A DNA stretch of 64,000 nucleotides from positions 33,729,602 through 33,793,601 of the forward strand of contig OY759263.1 in NCBI GenBank assembly GCA_963662155.1, written 5' to 3'. This document shows positions 32,229 through 42,272 of the stretch, one piece after another (position 1 is the first letter of the stretch; every line of letters begins with the position of its first letter). Both the position numbers and the translations under genes were made by a program. The notes beneath the pieces are model-generated. The model was not told the origin of the DNA. It saw only the letters and a list, made by a program, of their open reading frames with translations, and did no database searches. Source of the DNA: Lamellibrachia columna (Eukaryota; Annelida; Polychaeta; Sabellida; Siboglinidae).

Positions 32229-32929
32229 CTGTAACAAACATCAGTCCTTTAAAGGGGTTGTTCTAGCAACACAAAACTAGAAACTTTCTTCCCACGAGCA
32301 ATTAATTACATCATCATCATCCTTATAAAATATGCCTAAATGTGTGGTCTAAATATATGATGAAAAGACGACATCACAAAAATGCTGGCTATTATCTGAA
32401 CAAACGTAGACCAACGTTAGGCAACATCAAGCTTAGAATCCATCCTTGAAGACTGTTACATATTTCAACCAACATTCAGCTCCTTTTCCAGTTCTTAATA
32501 TAGTAGTACCAATGCAACATGTTTCAAATTGTCTGCTTAAATCAAACTATACTATACTATACTTATTAAGAATCGATTATATGTTCATTCTAACGACGTT
32601 AGACTCTAAAGATTGTATTGCACCACGCTTTCTAATGCGATCCTTTTAACATGTGCATGCTATCAGTTAATCAGATTTAAGACCTTTTCAGGAACTTTTA
32701 AGACCAATGCATCAACAATTTAAGAGCTTTTTCTATGACAACGTCAATACAAAATAACAAAGAAATTTTATTCTTTAGGAGCCATTCATTTACTTGGTTG
32801 TCAAACCGTTATTTGATTAAAGAAACATATCACTCAGCAATACGCAGTCCATTTCAACTTCGTCAAATAATAGCCTAAGGTCTAGGCCAAGTGTGATAAA
32901 ATGTTAGATTTTTCAAAGCCTAAACATGG
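32229..32929. other. Kinesin intron, nothing recognised
   Basis: AT-rich intronic sequence with short ATACT repeats near 32548-32563. Confidence 0.4.
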
Positions 32930-33234
32930 GACACAGTAGTAGGGTGGCTGGGACTTCGGCCTCTCAACCGACAGAACGTGGGTTCAAATCCTCTTGCTGC
33001 TGCTTCAAAGCTTTGGCAATTTCGTTCACCCCATGTTGCCTCAGTTCACTCAGCTGTAAATGATTACCTGGCTACCGACAGTGAGATAGAGATGGATATG
33101 TGAATAAATAGTCTTCATGCAGTAATTGCAGTGTGGCTAAATGCTTCCCAGAGAAGTTGAGATGGCGTTGGAATGAACAGGTATAAGGATAAGTAGTAAG
33201 TATAAGGACTGTATACCGCACCATATAAGAACAT
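32930..33234 (+). mobile_element. tRNA-derived SINE, family A, near full length
   Basis: Head with A-box-like AGTAGGGTGGCTGGGACTT and B-box GTGGGTTCAAATCC, body with GGCAATTTCGTTCACCCCAT, TGTTGCCTCAGTTCACTCAG, GATGGCGTTGGAATGAACAG. The 3' end is GGACTGTATACCGCACCATA followed by TAAGAACAT. Aligns over its whole length with the minus-strand copies at 11472, 52181 and 54148. It sits in the kinesin intron, antisense to the gene. Confidence 0.82.
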
Positions 33235-34060
33235 ACCTTTACTTTTTAAACACATAAGATTAAATTTAAAACTTTTTATGACACCACACAAAACCTGGCT
33301 TTTATGTGGCATTGTGGCTCATGTATCTGATATTTGTTTTCATAATATGCCAGGAAATACTGATGCCAAGATCCATGGTACAAATAAACATGCAAATATT
33401 TGGCTTGTCTCTGTTGAAATCTCTACAGAATTCTTGGCAGTACAGAGGAGAATTTCCTAGGTAATAATACTGTGGTTTCAATTACCGCAGCCAGACATAA
33501 ATCTTATTGTTGGAACATACTGGCTTGGTTATTTTTTTACCAGTACACTGCAGGAAATATTTACCTAAATGCATAACGCTGATCAAACTTGTCAACATTA
33601 ACCTTATTTTCTAGTCATGCACGATTCCTTCAGATTAACTCTGCGGTTGGTAGTGATTTACAATGACAGGGCCGATCATGGTTAAAGTAAACGCAGGACA
33701 TCAACAGTATTTCTCCCAGTATGATTAATATCTCTCAATAAAAATACTGATTTATAGACCCGCAACATAGAATAATTGTCAACAAAAACATTTCCTGCCA
33801 ATTAAATGGTACTACTACAACAAAAATATGTAATATGTCTTAGCTGTGGGCACAATATATTAGCAGCTTTTTACCATTGTCAAAGGCTTTGTGTCACTTT
33901 GACTGTCATTCTACTTTGTTGCAACTCACATCTGGTGCTTTCGCAACTAAATTTCGCTAATGTTTACCAAAAACATGTAGCAAATTTTTAGTTTCATTTA
34001 GTTGTTATTATATTTTCATATTTTTTAATGTGCCAGTCGAGTGAAATGTTCTGTACGTTA
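33235..34060. other. Kinesin intron, nothing recognised
   Basis: AT-rich intronic sequence without supported features. Confidence 0.4.
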
Positions 34061-34553
34061 GTCTCATCTCAAATTCATTTTGCGAAAAATCAAACCTACC
34101 TAGTATCCACTGCAACATGCTAGCAACTCGTTTGTGCAACTTTTGTAAGTAGTTTTTGAGAAATCATCAGACAAACTGTTAAATTAGTTAGTTAATGGTC
34201 AAACATTAATTGAAGTGAAAATAGAAATGCTGAAAACTCACAAATCTCAAACTTGATGAAATTTTTGAACTTTGTCAGGTGATTGGCGAGAGGACTGAAG
34301 TCACATCCATGATTGGCATAGACCCGCAAAGTGTTTACCATTTTGGATATCTAGTATTTTGGATATCTAGTATTTTGGATATCTAGTATTTTGAGCTTTA
34401 CCAGATCTAATGACTGAAGTCAATTCTTTGGAAGATTTGAAAAAAATGCATTTTTTTAAAGCGGCTGCAGATGTTATATAAACTATTCACACATTACATA
34501 CACCAATGAACCGGATTTGCGATAGGCTAAATCCGTTGAGGATGGAGTTTTAA
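34061..34553 (+). repeat. Unclassified interspersed repeat R1, copy 1
   Basis: About 480 bp matching 49171-49612 in reverse orientation and, for its first ~120 bp, 58368-58492. Landmarks in order: TCAAATTCATTTTGCGAAAA, ACCTAGTATCCACTGCAACA, TGCTAGC, GTGATTGGCGAGAGGACTGA, CCAGATCTAATG, then GGATTTGCGATAGGCTAAAT near the end. At 34340-34394 the TTTTGGATATCTAGTA segment is tandemly tripled in this copy only. No frame or tRNA-like boxes. Confidence 0.78.
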
Positions 34554-34875
34554 ATAGCCTCAGTTTTTGTAACTGATAGCAAGAAATCATTCTTCAAACA
34601 ATGTAGCGTTGGTTATTCTAGTGAGCATTAATCATGTCTACAAGGAAACCAATAACAGTAATAAACAAATCGCAGATCTATTTGATTACCAAATAATTCT
34701 TACCACAGAGAAATCATCCAGATCTACACCAAGATACAAATAATATATGTCCAGAGATAATCATTGGCAAATGGATGACAGAAAAAACAGCCCATCTGTG
34801 TAAAAAAGGTTTCTGTCACAGTCTGAAGGGGTATGGACCCACCCACAGACACAATACATAGTTTTTATTACACAC
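34554..34875. other. Kinesin intron, nothing recognised
   Basis: Unique intronic sequence downstream of the donor at 34875. Confidence 0.4.
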
Positions 34876-35056
34876 CCCTTTGGATCAAGCAGGTCGCGAA
34901 CTTTTTCGTTGTATATCTCCATGTAGGATACCTCAACCTTGAAACTAAGGTCGTTCGCCTCCTTCTCCTTAATTTGATCAAAGAGGGCATCACAGAGACG
35001 TGGAATGATTCCCTTCTGTTCATTGGTTCCCATCATGGAGTACGACTTCCCCGAAC
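34876..35056 (-). CDS. KIF13: KIF13-type kinesin, P-loop exon (fourth exon seen)
   Basis: 181 bp. Acceptor GGTATGCTTGCAG|GTTCGG and donor CCAAAGGG|GTGTGT. The first two bases complete the Gly codon from the 36901 exon, rebuilding the Walker A motif GQTGSGKS. The peptide continues [20 protein letters not shown], then [20 protein letters not shown] and DPK. The [16 protein letters not shown] block is highly characteristic of the KIF13 / Khc-73 branch of kinesin-3. It binds ATP and drives plus-end transport along microtubules. The acceptor lies 4 bp from an 11-copy 49-bp minisatellite. Ends with two bases of a codon, matching the next exon. Confidence 0.95.
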
Positions 35057-35060
35057 CTGC

Positions 35061-35602
35061 AAGCATACCAGTCGCAATGTAGTAACATCAAGTAGAACTG
35101 CTGCTTGCTAAGCATACCAGTCGCAATGTAGTAACATCAAGTAGAACTGCTGCTTGCTAAGCATACCAGTCGCAATGTAGTAACATCAAGTAGAACTGCT
35201 GCTTGCTAAGCATACCAGTCGCAATGTAGTAACATCAAGTAGAACTGCTGCTTGCTAAGCATACCAGTCGCAATGTAGTAACATCAAGTAGAACTGCTGC
35301 TTGCTAAGCATACCAGTCGCAATGTAGTAACATCAAGTAGAACTGCTGCTTGCTAAGCATACCAGTCGCAATGTAGTAACATCAAGTAGAACTGCTGCTT
35401 GCTAAGCATACCAGTCGCAATGTAGTAACATCAAGTAGAACTGCTGCTTGCTAAGCATACCAGTCGCAATGTAGTAACATCAAGTAGAACTGCTGCTTGC
35501 TAAGCATACCAGTCGCAATGTAGTAACATCAAGTAGAACTGCTGCTTGCTAAGCATACCATTCGCAATGTAGTAACATCAAGTAGAACTGCTGCTTGCTA
35601 AG
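35061..35602. repeat. Minisatellite, 49-bp unit, 11 copies, abutting a kinesin acceptor
   Basis: Near-perfect tandem starting GCATACCAGTCGCAATGTAG and ending CTGCTGCTTGCTAA; only the last copy differs (CCATTCGC). On the sense (minus) strand each unit carries a branch-point-like TTACTAC followed about 22 bases later by GGTATGCTTAG. The authentic acceptor reads GGTATGCTTGCAG. The array therefore repeats the 3' splice region of the intron upstream of the P-loop exon. Confidence 0.96.
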
Positions 35603-35689
35603 GGGACATCAGGAATTGTTTATTCGACAAGACATGTAACATAAATTAAGAAATACAACATACTACGAATTTATACAAAATGCATAAAT

Positions 35690-35960
35690 CCATCTATATT
35701 AATATTTATTATACAGGTATGAAATGTCAGTCTGTAGACTGCCATTATGATCATAATTTGGTCACAAACATGACAACTGTCTCAGTTGCTGCACCGACTC
35801 TGTGGAACTCACTCCCTGTTAGTGTTAAGTCGGCAGGAAATGTAGTCACATTTTGCTGTCACTTAAAAACCAACCTGTTTTTAAATCTGCTTATTCTCCG
35901 TAGCTGGCAAGCTTGGGTCTCCCGGGGATTATAGCGCAGTACAAGTGTTTTATATTGTAA
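35690..35960 (+). mobile_element. LINE C-terminal fragment in kinesin intron
   Basis: The + frame reads TTVSVAAPTLWNSLPVSVKS then AGNVVTFCCHLKTNLF. This is the C-terminal motif (V-A-A-P-x-L-W-N-S-L-P...F-x-x-x-L-K-T-x-L-F) of CR1/Jockey-type reverse transcriptases. It is truncated upstream and followed by an AT-rich tail. The motif also occurs, more degraded, at 37440. Confidence 0.8.
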
Positions 35961-36336
35961 CGTATTGTATAAAATGACAAATTAATAGAATCATGTGAGG
36001 TATTAAATGGCGAATAACTTGTCATTTGTCACACTGTTTATTGACATTTCTGAGAAGGCCCTCCTCCTAGACTGTTTCTCCTACCCAACCTGAATATGCA
36101 TCTATTTTTATATATGTTGCATCTCCCAGGTAGAACATTGTTCTGTATAATTACTAATTAATTACTCACTTCTCATTGTACAGCTGCTTTGGACTGTAAC
36201 TTATGGTGAACGTTGTTTTATACTATGCGAAAGTCACCAAATTTGAATGAAAAGACACCACATTCAACACATCATGATTTCAATCACCATCAATGTTTAT
36301 GTGTGTCTTTTACGTTGTTTGTGAAAGTCAGCGGAA
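35961..36336. other. Kinesin intron, nothing recognised
   Basis: AT-rich intronic sequence; part may be the LINE 3' UTR. Confidence 0.4.
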
Positions 36337-36421
36337 ACCAGGACATACAAACCAGGACATACAAACCAGGACATACAAACCAGGACATACAAACCAGGAC
36401 ATACAAACCAGGACATACAAA
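36337..36421. repeat. Minisatellite, 14-bp unit, 6 copies
   Basis: Perfect tandem of ACCAGGACATACAA inside the kinesin intron. Confidence 0.96.
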
Positions 36422-36870
36422 CAGAACAAAAAATAAGTGAAAATTTACTATTTCAATCCTGCATGACTATGTAAATTAGCAGCATAGTTATATGGTAATT
36501 TGTTGTAAAATATAATAAAACATTTTGCAACATTCTGGCAGTGTAGTTTTTCTACACCTGTTGAAGTTTTTTCTACTTGTGGAAGGTGCATATGATTAAA
36601 TATTCCCTTAACATTCCCACTAGCAAGCCAATACATAAGAGTTTATAAAACAGTTTTATACCTTAACATTAAGTAAACTGAACACTGAGATTTGTTTCCT
36701 CTCTAATCAGTACTATTTAGTAGTTTGACCATGTGTTTTAGTTTGTTGTTCTGTGTGTACTTCTGTGTCCATATTTGTTTGTTTTTAAGATTACAAGTAT
36801 AGTTTGTTGATCTTTGACATAGCTGTGGTGACCTATGAATTTCATCTGACCTTTGACCCACCAAGTTGAC
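36422..36870. other. Kinesin intron, nothing recognised
   Basis: AT-rich intronic sequence; TGACCTTTGACC-like repetition begins at about 36845. Confidence 0.4.
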
Positions 36871-36910
36871 TTTGACCTACCTATCTGACCTTTGACCTAC
36901 CTGTCTGACC
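36871..36910 (-). repeat. 20-bp tandem duplication of a kinesin 5' splice site
   Basis: On the sense strand GGTCAGACAGGTAGGTCAAA (36910-36891) is followed directly by a copy differing at one base (GGTCAGATAGGTAGGTCAAA, 36890-36871). A further diverged partial copy follows. The real donor ACAG|GTAGGT lies in the first copy, so an equivalent donor lies 20 bases downstream. Use of the second would read TAG in frame. Confidence 0.9.
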
Positions 36911-36993
36911 GTAGGCAAATATGCACGCATTGTATCCTTCAAAAGCACGTTTTAGAAGATCATTGCCCAGACAGTTGAAGACAATCTCTTGGT
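36901..36993 (-). CDS. KIF13: KIF13-type kinesin, motor-domain exon (third exon seen)
   Basis: 93 bp. Acceptor TATGTTTTAG|ACC and donor ACAG|GTAGGT. The first two bases complete an Asn codon begun in the 37901 exon. The peptide reads [20 protein letters not shown] then [10 protein letters not shown], ending on the first base of the P-loop Gly. [13 protein letters not shown] is the nearly invariant lead-in to the kinesin Walker A motif. Length, phases and residue content agree with neighbours on both sides. Confidence 0.95.
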
Positions 36994-37139
36994 CTAAAAC
37001 ATACAAAGCACAGAGTAAATTATGAGATATAAATTCTCCTGAAACATCTAGAGGTGAGGCCAATAATAAATGTAACAAAATCTGTTACATAGCATTTCAA
37101 CATGCTGTTGCTGTCCTCTTTTGAAGTCCGATACCGGTC

Positions 37140-37290
37140 GTCTATTTTTTTCCCCCTTCTTTTTTGTCACTAGTCCCGTTTCACTGCCGTCTCCACCAAC
37201 CGTCTCCACTCCCCCACCCTTGTTCTCCCCTCCCTCCCATTCCTGCCAAATCTCTCTTCTCAGTCTTCTTCTCCCTCCACCCACCACTCA
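37140..37290. other. Pyrimidine-rich tract in kinesin intron
   Basis: Plus strand is C/T-rich (TTTTTTTCCCCCTTCTTTTTT, less its last base, then CTCCCCTCCCTCCCATTCC), so the sense strand is a long purine tract. Possible H-DNA; no protein frame is credible here. Confidence 0.6.
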
Positions 37291-37439
37291 AATGTCTGAT
37301 CTGTTTGCTTGCAATGAATGACAATTTGTTAATAGAAAACTATTTTACTCACGTGAAATCTCAATGACTGTCAGTCATCACCAGAAAATGAGTAAATAAA
37401 ATAGTTGTGTATATCAAAAGTTCATTCGTTGGGTTATCT

Positions 37440-37745
37440 CCAAACTTGATGAATGTCTAGTTCTGGTTTACTTTTGGTAGAAACAAATATTGGAACAAGG
37501 ATTTACTCGCCTGCTGCACCAACTCCTCAGAATTCTCTCCCTCTTAGTGTTGGGTCAGTAGGAAACATAATAAAATTGTGCCGTCATCTCAAGACTTACC
37601 TTTTTAGCTGTGCCTTCCCTCATCAACTCCCAGCATATTCATCCACCTGTTGTCAACTTTAACACTGTGTACCAACCTTCTAGTTTTGATACGTCCCCTC
37701 CTGAGCTCAGATTACTGAGGATTTGGCCATCATAGAAGTGATGCA
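37440..37745 (+). mobile_element. LINE C-terminal fragment in kinesin intron
   Basis: The + frame reads GTRIYSPAAPTPQNSLPLSV, then GSVGNIIKLCRHLKTYLFSC. This is the same reverse-transcriptase C-terminal motif as at 35690, with W replaced by Q in the usual LWNSLP. A 3' UTR-like stretch follows, ending in ATTATTATTATC. Truncated and inactive. Confidence 0.75.
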
Positions 37746-37900
37746 TTATTATTATCTTCACTAATATGCTTGCTAACACATTTCAACTTCAATGGTATAA
37801 AATGTTTGAAAACAACTGCAAATAAAATATAATACACAGCCACCAAATCACACCTCAAAAGGTATTCCAGCTACAAAAGATAGAGGCTAGAGGCACTTAC

Positions 37901-37961
37901 TGGCAAACTTTGTCTGGTTTGACTCTTCCATGGACCAGAAGCAGTGGTCAAAGGCAAAGGT
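37901..37961 (-). CDS. KIF13: KIF13-type kinesin, motor-domain exon (second exon seen)
   Basis: 61 bp. Acceptor TTCTGTTTTCAG|ACC and donor GCCA|GTAAGT, both strong. The 20 full codons read TFAFDHCFWSMEESNQTKFA, plus one base of the next codon. KIF13 proteins carry the very similar F-A-F-D-H-C-F-W-S-M-x-E-S-N-x-T-K-x-A here, in the early motor domain. Phase 0 at the start fits the 38778 exon; the single trailing base fits the 36993 acceptor. Confidence 0.93.
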
Positions 37962-38639
37962 CTGAAAACAGAAGAGAAATGTGAATAAATAAAATTCCTT
38001 CAATGATAATAACCTGTTGCTGGGGTGAAGGCTGAGCCAGGCCGGGCCAGGACAGGCCAGGCAGCAGCACAAGCAGGGCTGACAGGCAGCTTAACATGCT
38101 GATTGGTAAAACATGACCAGGTTACAAGTTAGCCGAATATTCACTTACAAATTATAACAGCCAAATGCATTTTGTAAATTTTACAAAGACAGCAGACTCA
38201 TCAACTTGCCATATGATAAACATACAAACAACACCATGTCTCAGAACAAAGCTGATGATGCGTATAACGGACATTGAAAATAAAGTACTATGTAAATTGT
38301 AATATCACTTACTCTACACACTGATATCCATGTGATGCAATACAATACAATACAATATGAATGTTTACACTGTGCATCAGTGAAGCACCGCATTTTTAAC
38401 AACATAATGATTATATAATTACAGATCCAATATCAGAAAAACAACCGAGTCATAATGAAAATCTATTCCACAGTGCATTTGTCTCCTATGTTAACACTAT
38501 GCCTTTAAAAAGCATATTGAATAAAGGTTACTGAGATAATTGGAGGATTAAGATTTGCCATACCAGTGTAACAACAACACTTCAACCAATGTGACTCTGA
38601 CTGTGCATTAATCAATATTCCTAGTCATGACTCCCAGCT
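37962..38639. other. Kinesin intron, nothing recognised
   Basis: Contains GGCCAGG-type repetition near 38035-38062 and ATACA repeats near 38340-38358; otherwise unremarkable. Confidence 0.4.
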
Positions 38640-38765
38640 AAGACCCCCTGGCTATGAGGGGTCTATGACCCTCAGTCATGACCTCTGTCTATGACCCTTA
38701 GACCATGGCTATGACCCTCAGTCATGACCCCCCCCCCCCCCCCGACTATGACCCTCAGTCAGGGT
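38640..38765. repeat. Degenerate repeat CTATGACCCTCAGTCATGAC with poly-C run
   Basis: Four to five imperfect copies of CTATGACCCTCAGTCATGACC, with a run of about 17 C at 38728-38744. It lies 13-140 bases downstream of the donor of the 38778 exon on the sense strand. Confidence 0.75.
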
Positions 38766-38777
38766 CAGTGATCTTAC

Positions 38778-38817
38778 CTTTGGTTCTTTCTTCAGCATTG
38801 CTATGGCCGGGACCTCA
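38778..38817 (-). CDS. KIF13: KIF13-type kinesin, short motor-domain exon (first exon seen)
   Basis: 40 bp. Donor CCAAAG|GTAAGA is strong; the acceptor is inferred as GGCTGTCATCAG|TGAGG. The peptide EVPAIAMLKKEPK ends in phase 0, and its final K-x-x-P-K fits the variable linker that precedes TFAFDHC in KIF13 / Khc-73. The exon is short and its 5' edge rests only on the inferred acceptor, so it is the least certain of the six. The exon(s) coding the motor start (V-A-V-R-V-R-P) were not found up to 64000. Confidence 0.65.
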
Positions 38818-39712
38818 CTGATGACAGCCACGTTTCCATGGTAACAAGGCAATGACAGCAACGATGAGAGGAACATGAAAGAAAAAGGAAACTTTGTGAA
38901 TTCACGTGACATGTCACCTGTCATCAGTTCAGAATCTAAATGCTTAGTTTTTACAACAATCACGTTAGTTCCATAAACCACTGTCATGAAATGTCAGTGT
39001 AGTCGACGCTGCCAGAACCTTTGTTTTGCACTGACAGGGAAAGTATACAGCGACACAAGAGAAGTGTAATCCATAGAGTGGCACAAGACTGGCATTTATA
39101 ACTGCAGTGGCAATATTCATTTTGTAAGGACAATTATTACAATTATTGACTCTGAACATTGTTGCGTTGTGTTCTACTTGTGCCTCCTGCTCGGAGATCA
39201 AACAACATGTTAGAGTTATCAATATGGAGTTTTAGGAAAAAGATATACCAGTCTTGCTGTATTACTGTTCAAACAAGTCACTACATACATGTTATTAGAT
39301 GCGTATGGTGAAATCCATACCGTGCCGTCACAGTGTAACAAGAGCTTCAAATAATTTATCCACAGTTACCAAGCTAAATACAGATTAGTACCCATCAGAA
39401 GATCAAGCAATACCGGTAGTAGTAGATTTCCCCTTTGCAAAAATTATGCACTTTTATATGTGCAAAAAAGGCACATTTCACAACACAAGCCAAAACTATA
39501 GTTTTACAGTTTCATGGAAGAGAAATAACAGTTATGCCAAGAATAATACTTAGAATGTTATCATGAGCCTGCATGGTATCTGTAATGCAACATCTGAGTG
39601 TTCCTGTCAGTAGTTCAGTAAACATCAGGTGTGTTTATGCACTGGGTGCCTATTTAGTATAAATACAGTTAGCATTCTATTTCTGTGATGACTACATACA
39701 ATAAATACTAAA
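38818..39712. other. No gene recognised (probably kinesin intron)
   Basis: Unique sequence upstream of the first exon seen; no supported feature. Confidence 0.4.
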
Positions 39713-41576
39713 CGTTACAGTGTTGGCAAGTCATGAACATAAGTGTCTCTAAATACTAAACGTTACAGTGTTGGCAAGTCATGAACATAAGTGTCTCTAA
39801 ATACTAAACGTTACAGTGTTGGCAAGTCATGAACATAAGTGTCTCTAAATACTAAACGTTACAGTGTTGGCAAGTCATGAACATAAGTGTCTCTAAATAC
39901 TAAACGTTACAGTGTTGGCAAGTCATGAACATAAGTGTCTCTAAATACTAAACGTTACAGTGTTGGCAAGTCATGAACATAAGTGTCTCTAAATACTAAA
40001 CGTTACAGTGTTGGCAAGTCATGAACATAAGTGTCTCTAAATACTAAACGTTACAGTGTTGGCAAGTCATGAACATAAGTGTCTCTAAATACTAAACGTT
40101 ACAGTGTTGGCAAGTCATGAACATAAGTGTCTCTAAATACTAAACGTTACAGTGTTGGCAAGTCATGAACATAAGTGTCTCTAAATACTAAACGTTACAG
40201 TGTTGGCAAGTCATGAACATAAGTGTCTCTAAATACTAAACGTTACAGTGTTGGCAAGTCATGAACATAAGTGTCTCTAAATACTAAACGTTACAGTGTT
40301 GGCAAGTCATGAACATAAGTGTCTCTAAATACTAAACGTTACAGTGTTGGCAAGTCATGAACATAAGTGTCTCTACATACTAAACGTTACAGTGTTGGCA
40401 AGTCATGAACATAAGTGTCTCTAAATACTAAACGTTACAGTGTTGGCAAGTCATGAACATAAGTGTCTCTAAATACTAAACGTTACAGTGTTGGCAAGTC
40501 ATGAACATAAGTGTCTCTAAATACTAAACGTTACAGTGTTGGCAAGTCATGAACATAAGTGTCTCTAAATACTAAACGTTACAGTGTTGGCAAGTCATGA
40601 ACATAAGTGTCTCTAAATACTAAACGTTACAGTGTTGGCAAGTCATGAACATAAGTGTCTCTAAATACTAAACGTTACAGTGTTGGCAAGTCATGAACAT
40701 AAGTGTCTCTAAATACTAAACGTTACAGTGTTGGCAAGTCATGAACATAAGTGTCTCTAAATACTAAACGTTACAGTGTTGGCAAGTCATGAACATAAGT
40801 GTCTCTAAATACTAAACGTTACAGTGTTGGCAAGTCATGAACATAAGTGTCTCTAAATACTAAACGTTAGTGTTGGCAAGTCATGAACATAAGTGTCTCT
40901 AAATACTAAACGTTACAGTGTTGGCAAGTCATGAACATAAGTGTCTCTAAATACTAAACGTTACAGTGTTGGCAAGTCATGAACATAAGTGTCTCTAAAT
41001 ACTAAACATTACAGTGTTGGCAAGTCATGAACATAAGTGTCTCTAAATACTAAACGTTACAGTGTTGGCAAGTCATGAACATAAGTGTCTCTAAATACTA
41101 AACGTTACAGTGTTGGCAAGTCATGAACATAAGTGTCTCTAAATACTAAACGTTACAGTGTTGGCAAGTCATGAACATAAGTGTCTCTAAATACTAAACG
41201 TTACAGTGTTGGCAAGTCATGAACATAAGTGTCTCTAAATACTAAACGTTACAGTGTTGGCAAGTCATGAACATAAGTGTCTCTAAATACTAAACGTTAC
41301 AGTGTTGGCAAGTCATGAACATAAGTGTCTCTAAATACTAAATGTTACAGTGTTGGCAAGTCATGAACATAAGTGTCTCTAAATACTAAATGTTACAGTG
41401 TTGGCAAGTCATGAACATAAGTGTCTCTAAATGTTACAGTGTTGGCAAGTCATGAACATAAGTGTCTCTAAATACTAAATGTTACAGTGTTGGCAAGTCA
41501 TGAACATAAGTGTCTCTAAAGTACAAATGTTACAGTGTTGGCAAGTCATGAACATAAGTGTCTCTAAAGTACAAAT
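39713..41576. repeat. Minisatellite, 48-bp unit, about 39 copies
   Basis: Unit begins AAATACTAAACGTTACAGTG and continues TTGGCAAGTCATGAACATAA + GTGTCTCT. The interior is almost invariant: one 3-base deletion near 40868, one A-to-C near 40376 and one G-to-A near 41007. The right end decays, with CGTT to TGTT from about 41340, a shortened unit near 41430 and AAAGTACAAATG replacing AAATACTAAACG in the last copies. Confidence 0.98.
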
Positions 41577-41647
41577 GAACCAACAAAACGGCACACAATC
41601 ATTTAATGAGACAAGATCGAACAAAATATTTTTATCTATCGAGCTTC

Positions 41648-42020
41648 AGATGGCACATAGATAAAGAAGCCATTGTCTTATTGAAAGTCCATAAAATGTC
41701 ATCTACAATCAGTAGATAATTTGTTCCACCTCTTTATCCTCTGTGAAAATGAACACTTTCTGACATCCAATCTACACTGTTCTTTTATTAATGTCACTTT
41801 GTACCCACTGGTTCTATTACCTTCTTAAGTTTCAAGAAAATATTTCTATCGATATATTTATAACCATCCAATCAATATTAAACAAACTTCTATTTGGTCT
41901 CCTCATAATCTCCTGGTCTCTAGTTTTGTCAAACTACACTCCATTGGGTGTTTTTTTTATAACTAAAGTCTCTCAGTTCTTGAATCAGCTTAGTTGTTCT
42001 AGTTCTGGCTAGTTTAACAA
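41648..42020 (-). mobile_element. CR1-like LINE, degenerate 3' part
   Basis: On the minus strand the frames give RTTKLIQELRDFSYKK, then fragments matching DRNxFxKLKx...GTK and VRKxSFSQR...RWNKL, with several frameshifts and stops. The order and wording match the better copy at 53216 and the upstream part at 55126. The segment coding the last ~25 residues is deleted; the shared 3' UTR (GGACTxTCxATAAGxCAATGGCTTC) follows and ends near 41648. Confidence 0.75.
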
Positions 42021-42272
42021 GATTCAACAAAATGATCACCGAGACAGCATGTGGATAAGTACAATCGCTGCTCAAAAACCCTACATTGTAGCAGGGAATG
42101 GTTATCATGTAGGGCAAGTTTCATTTTAAGACCAATATACCAAGGCTCCATTGCCAAACCATTGCTCTACCACAAGACCTTGTACACTTCAGGCGTGCCC
42201 TGTAGGCAAGCCAGGAACAACAGGGGGAATACAGGTGAAAAGTTGTACGAAGTATTGAATTGACCAGGGTAC
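42021..42272. other. No gene recognised
   Basis: Unique sequence; AATGGTTATCATGTAGGGC...AAGACCAATATACCAAGG has no assignment. Confidence 0.35.

Noticed and set aside
31963..32280. 105-codon plus-strand frame
   Set aside because: Antisense shadow of the kinesin exon at 32144-32228.
37121..37367. Pro/Ser-rich frames on both strands
   Set aside because: Simple pyrimidine tract inside a kinesin intron.
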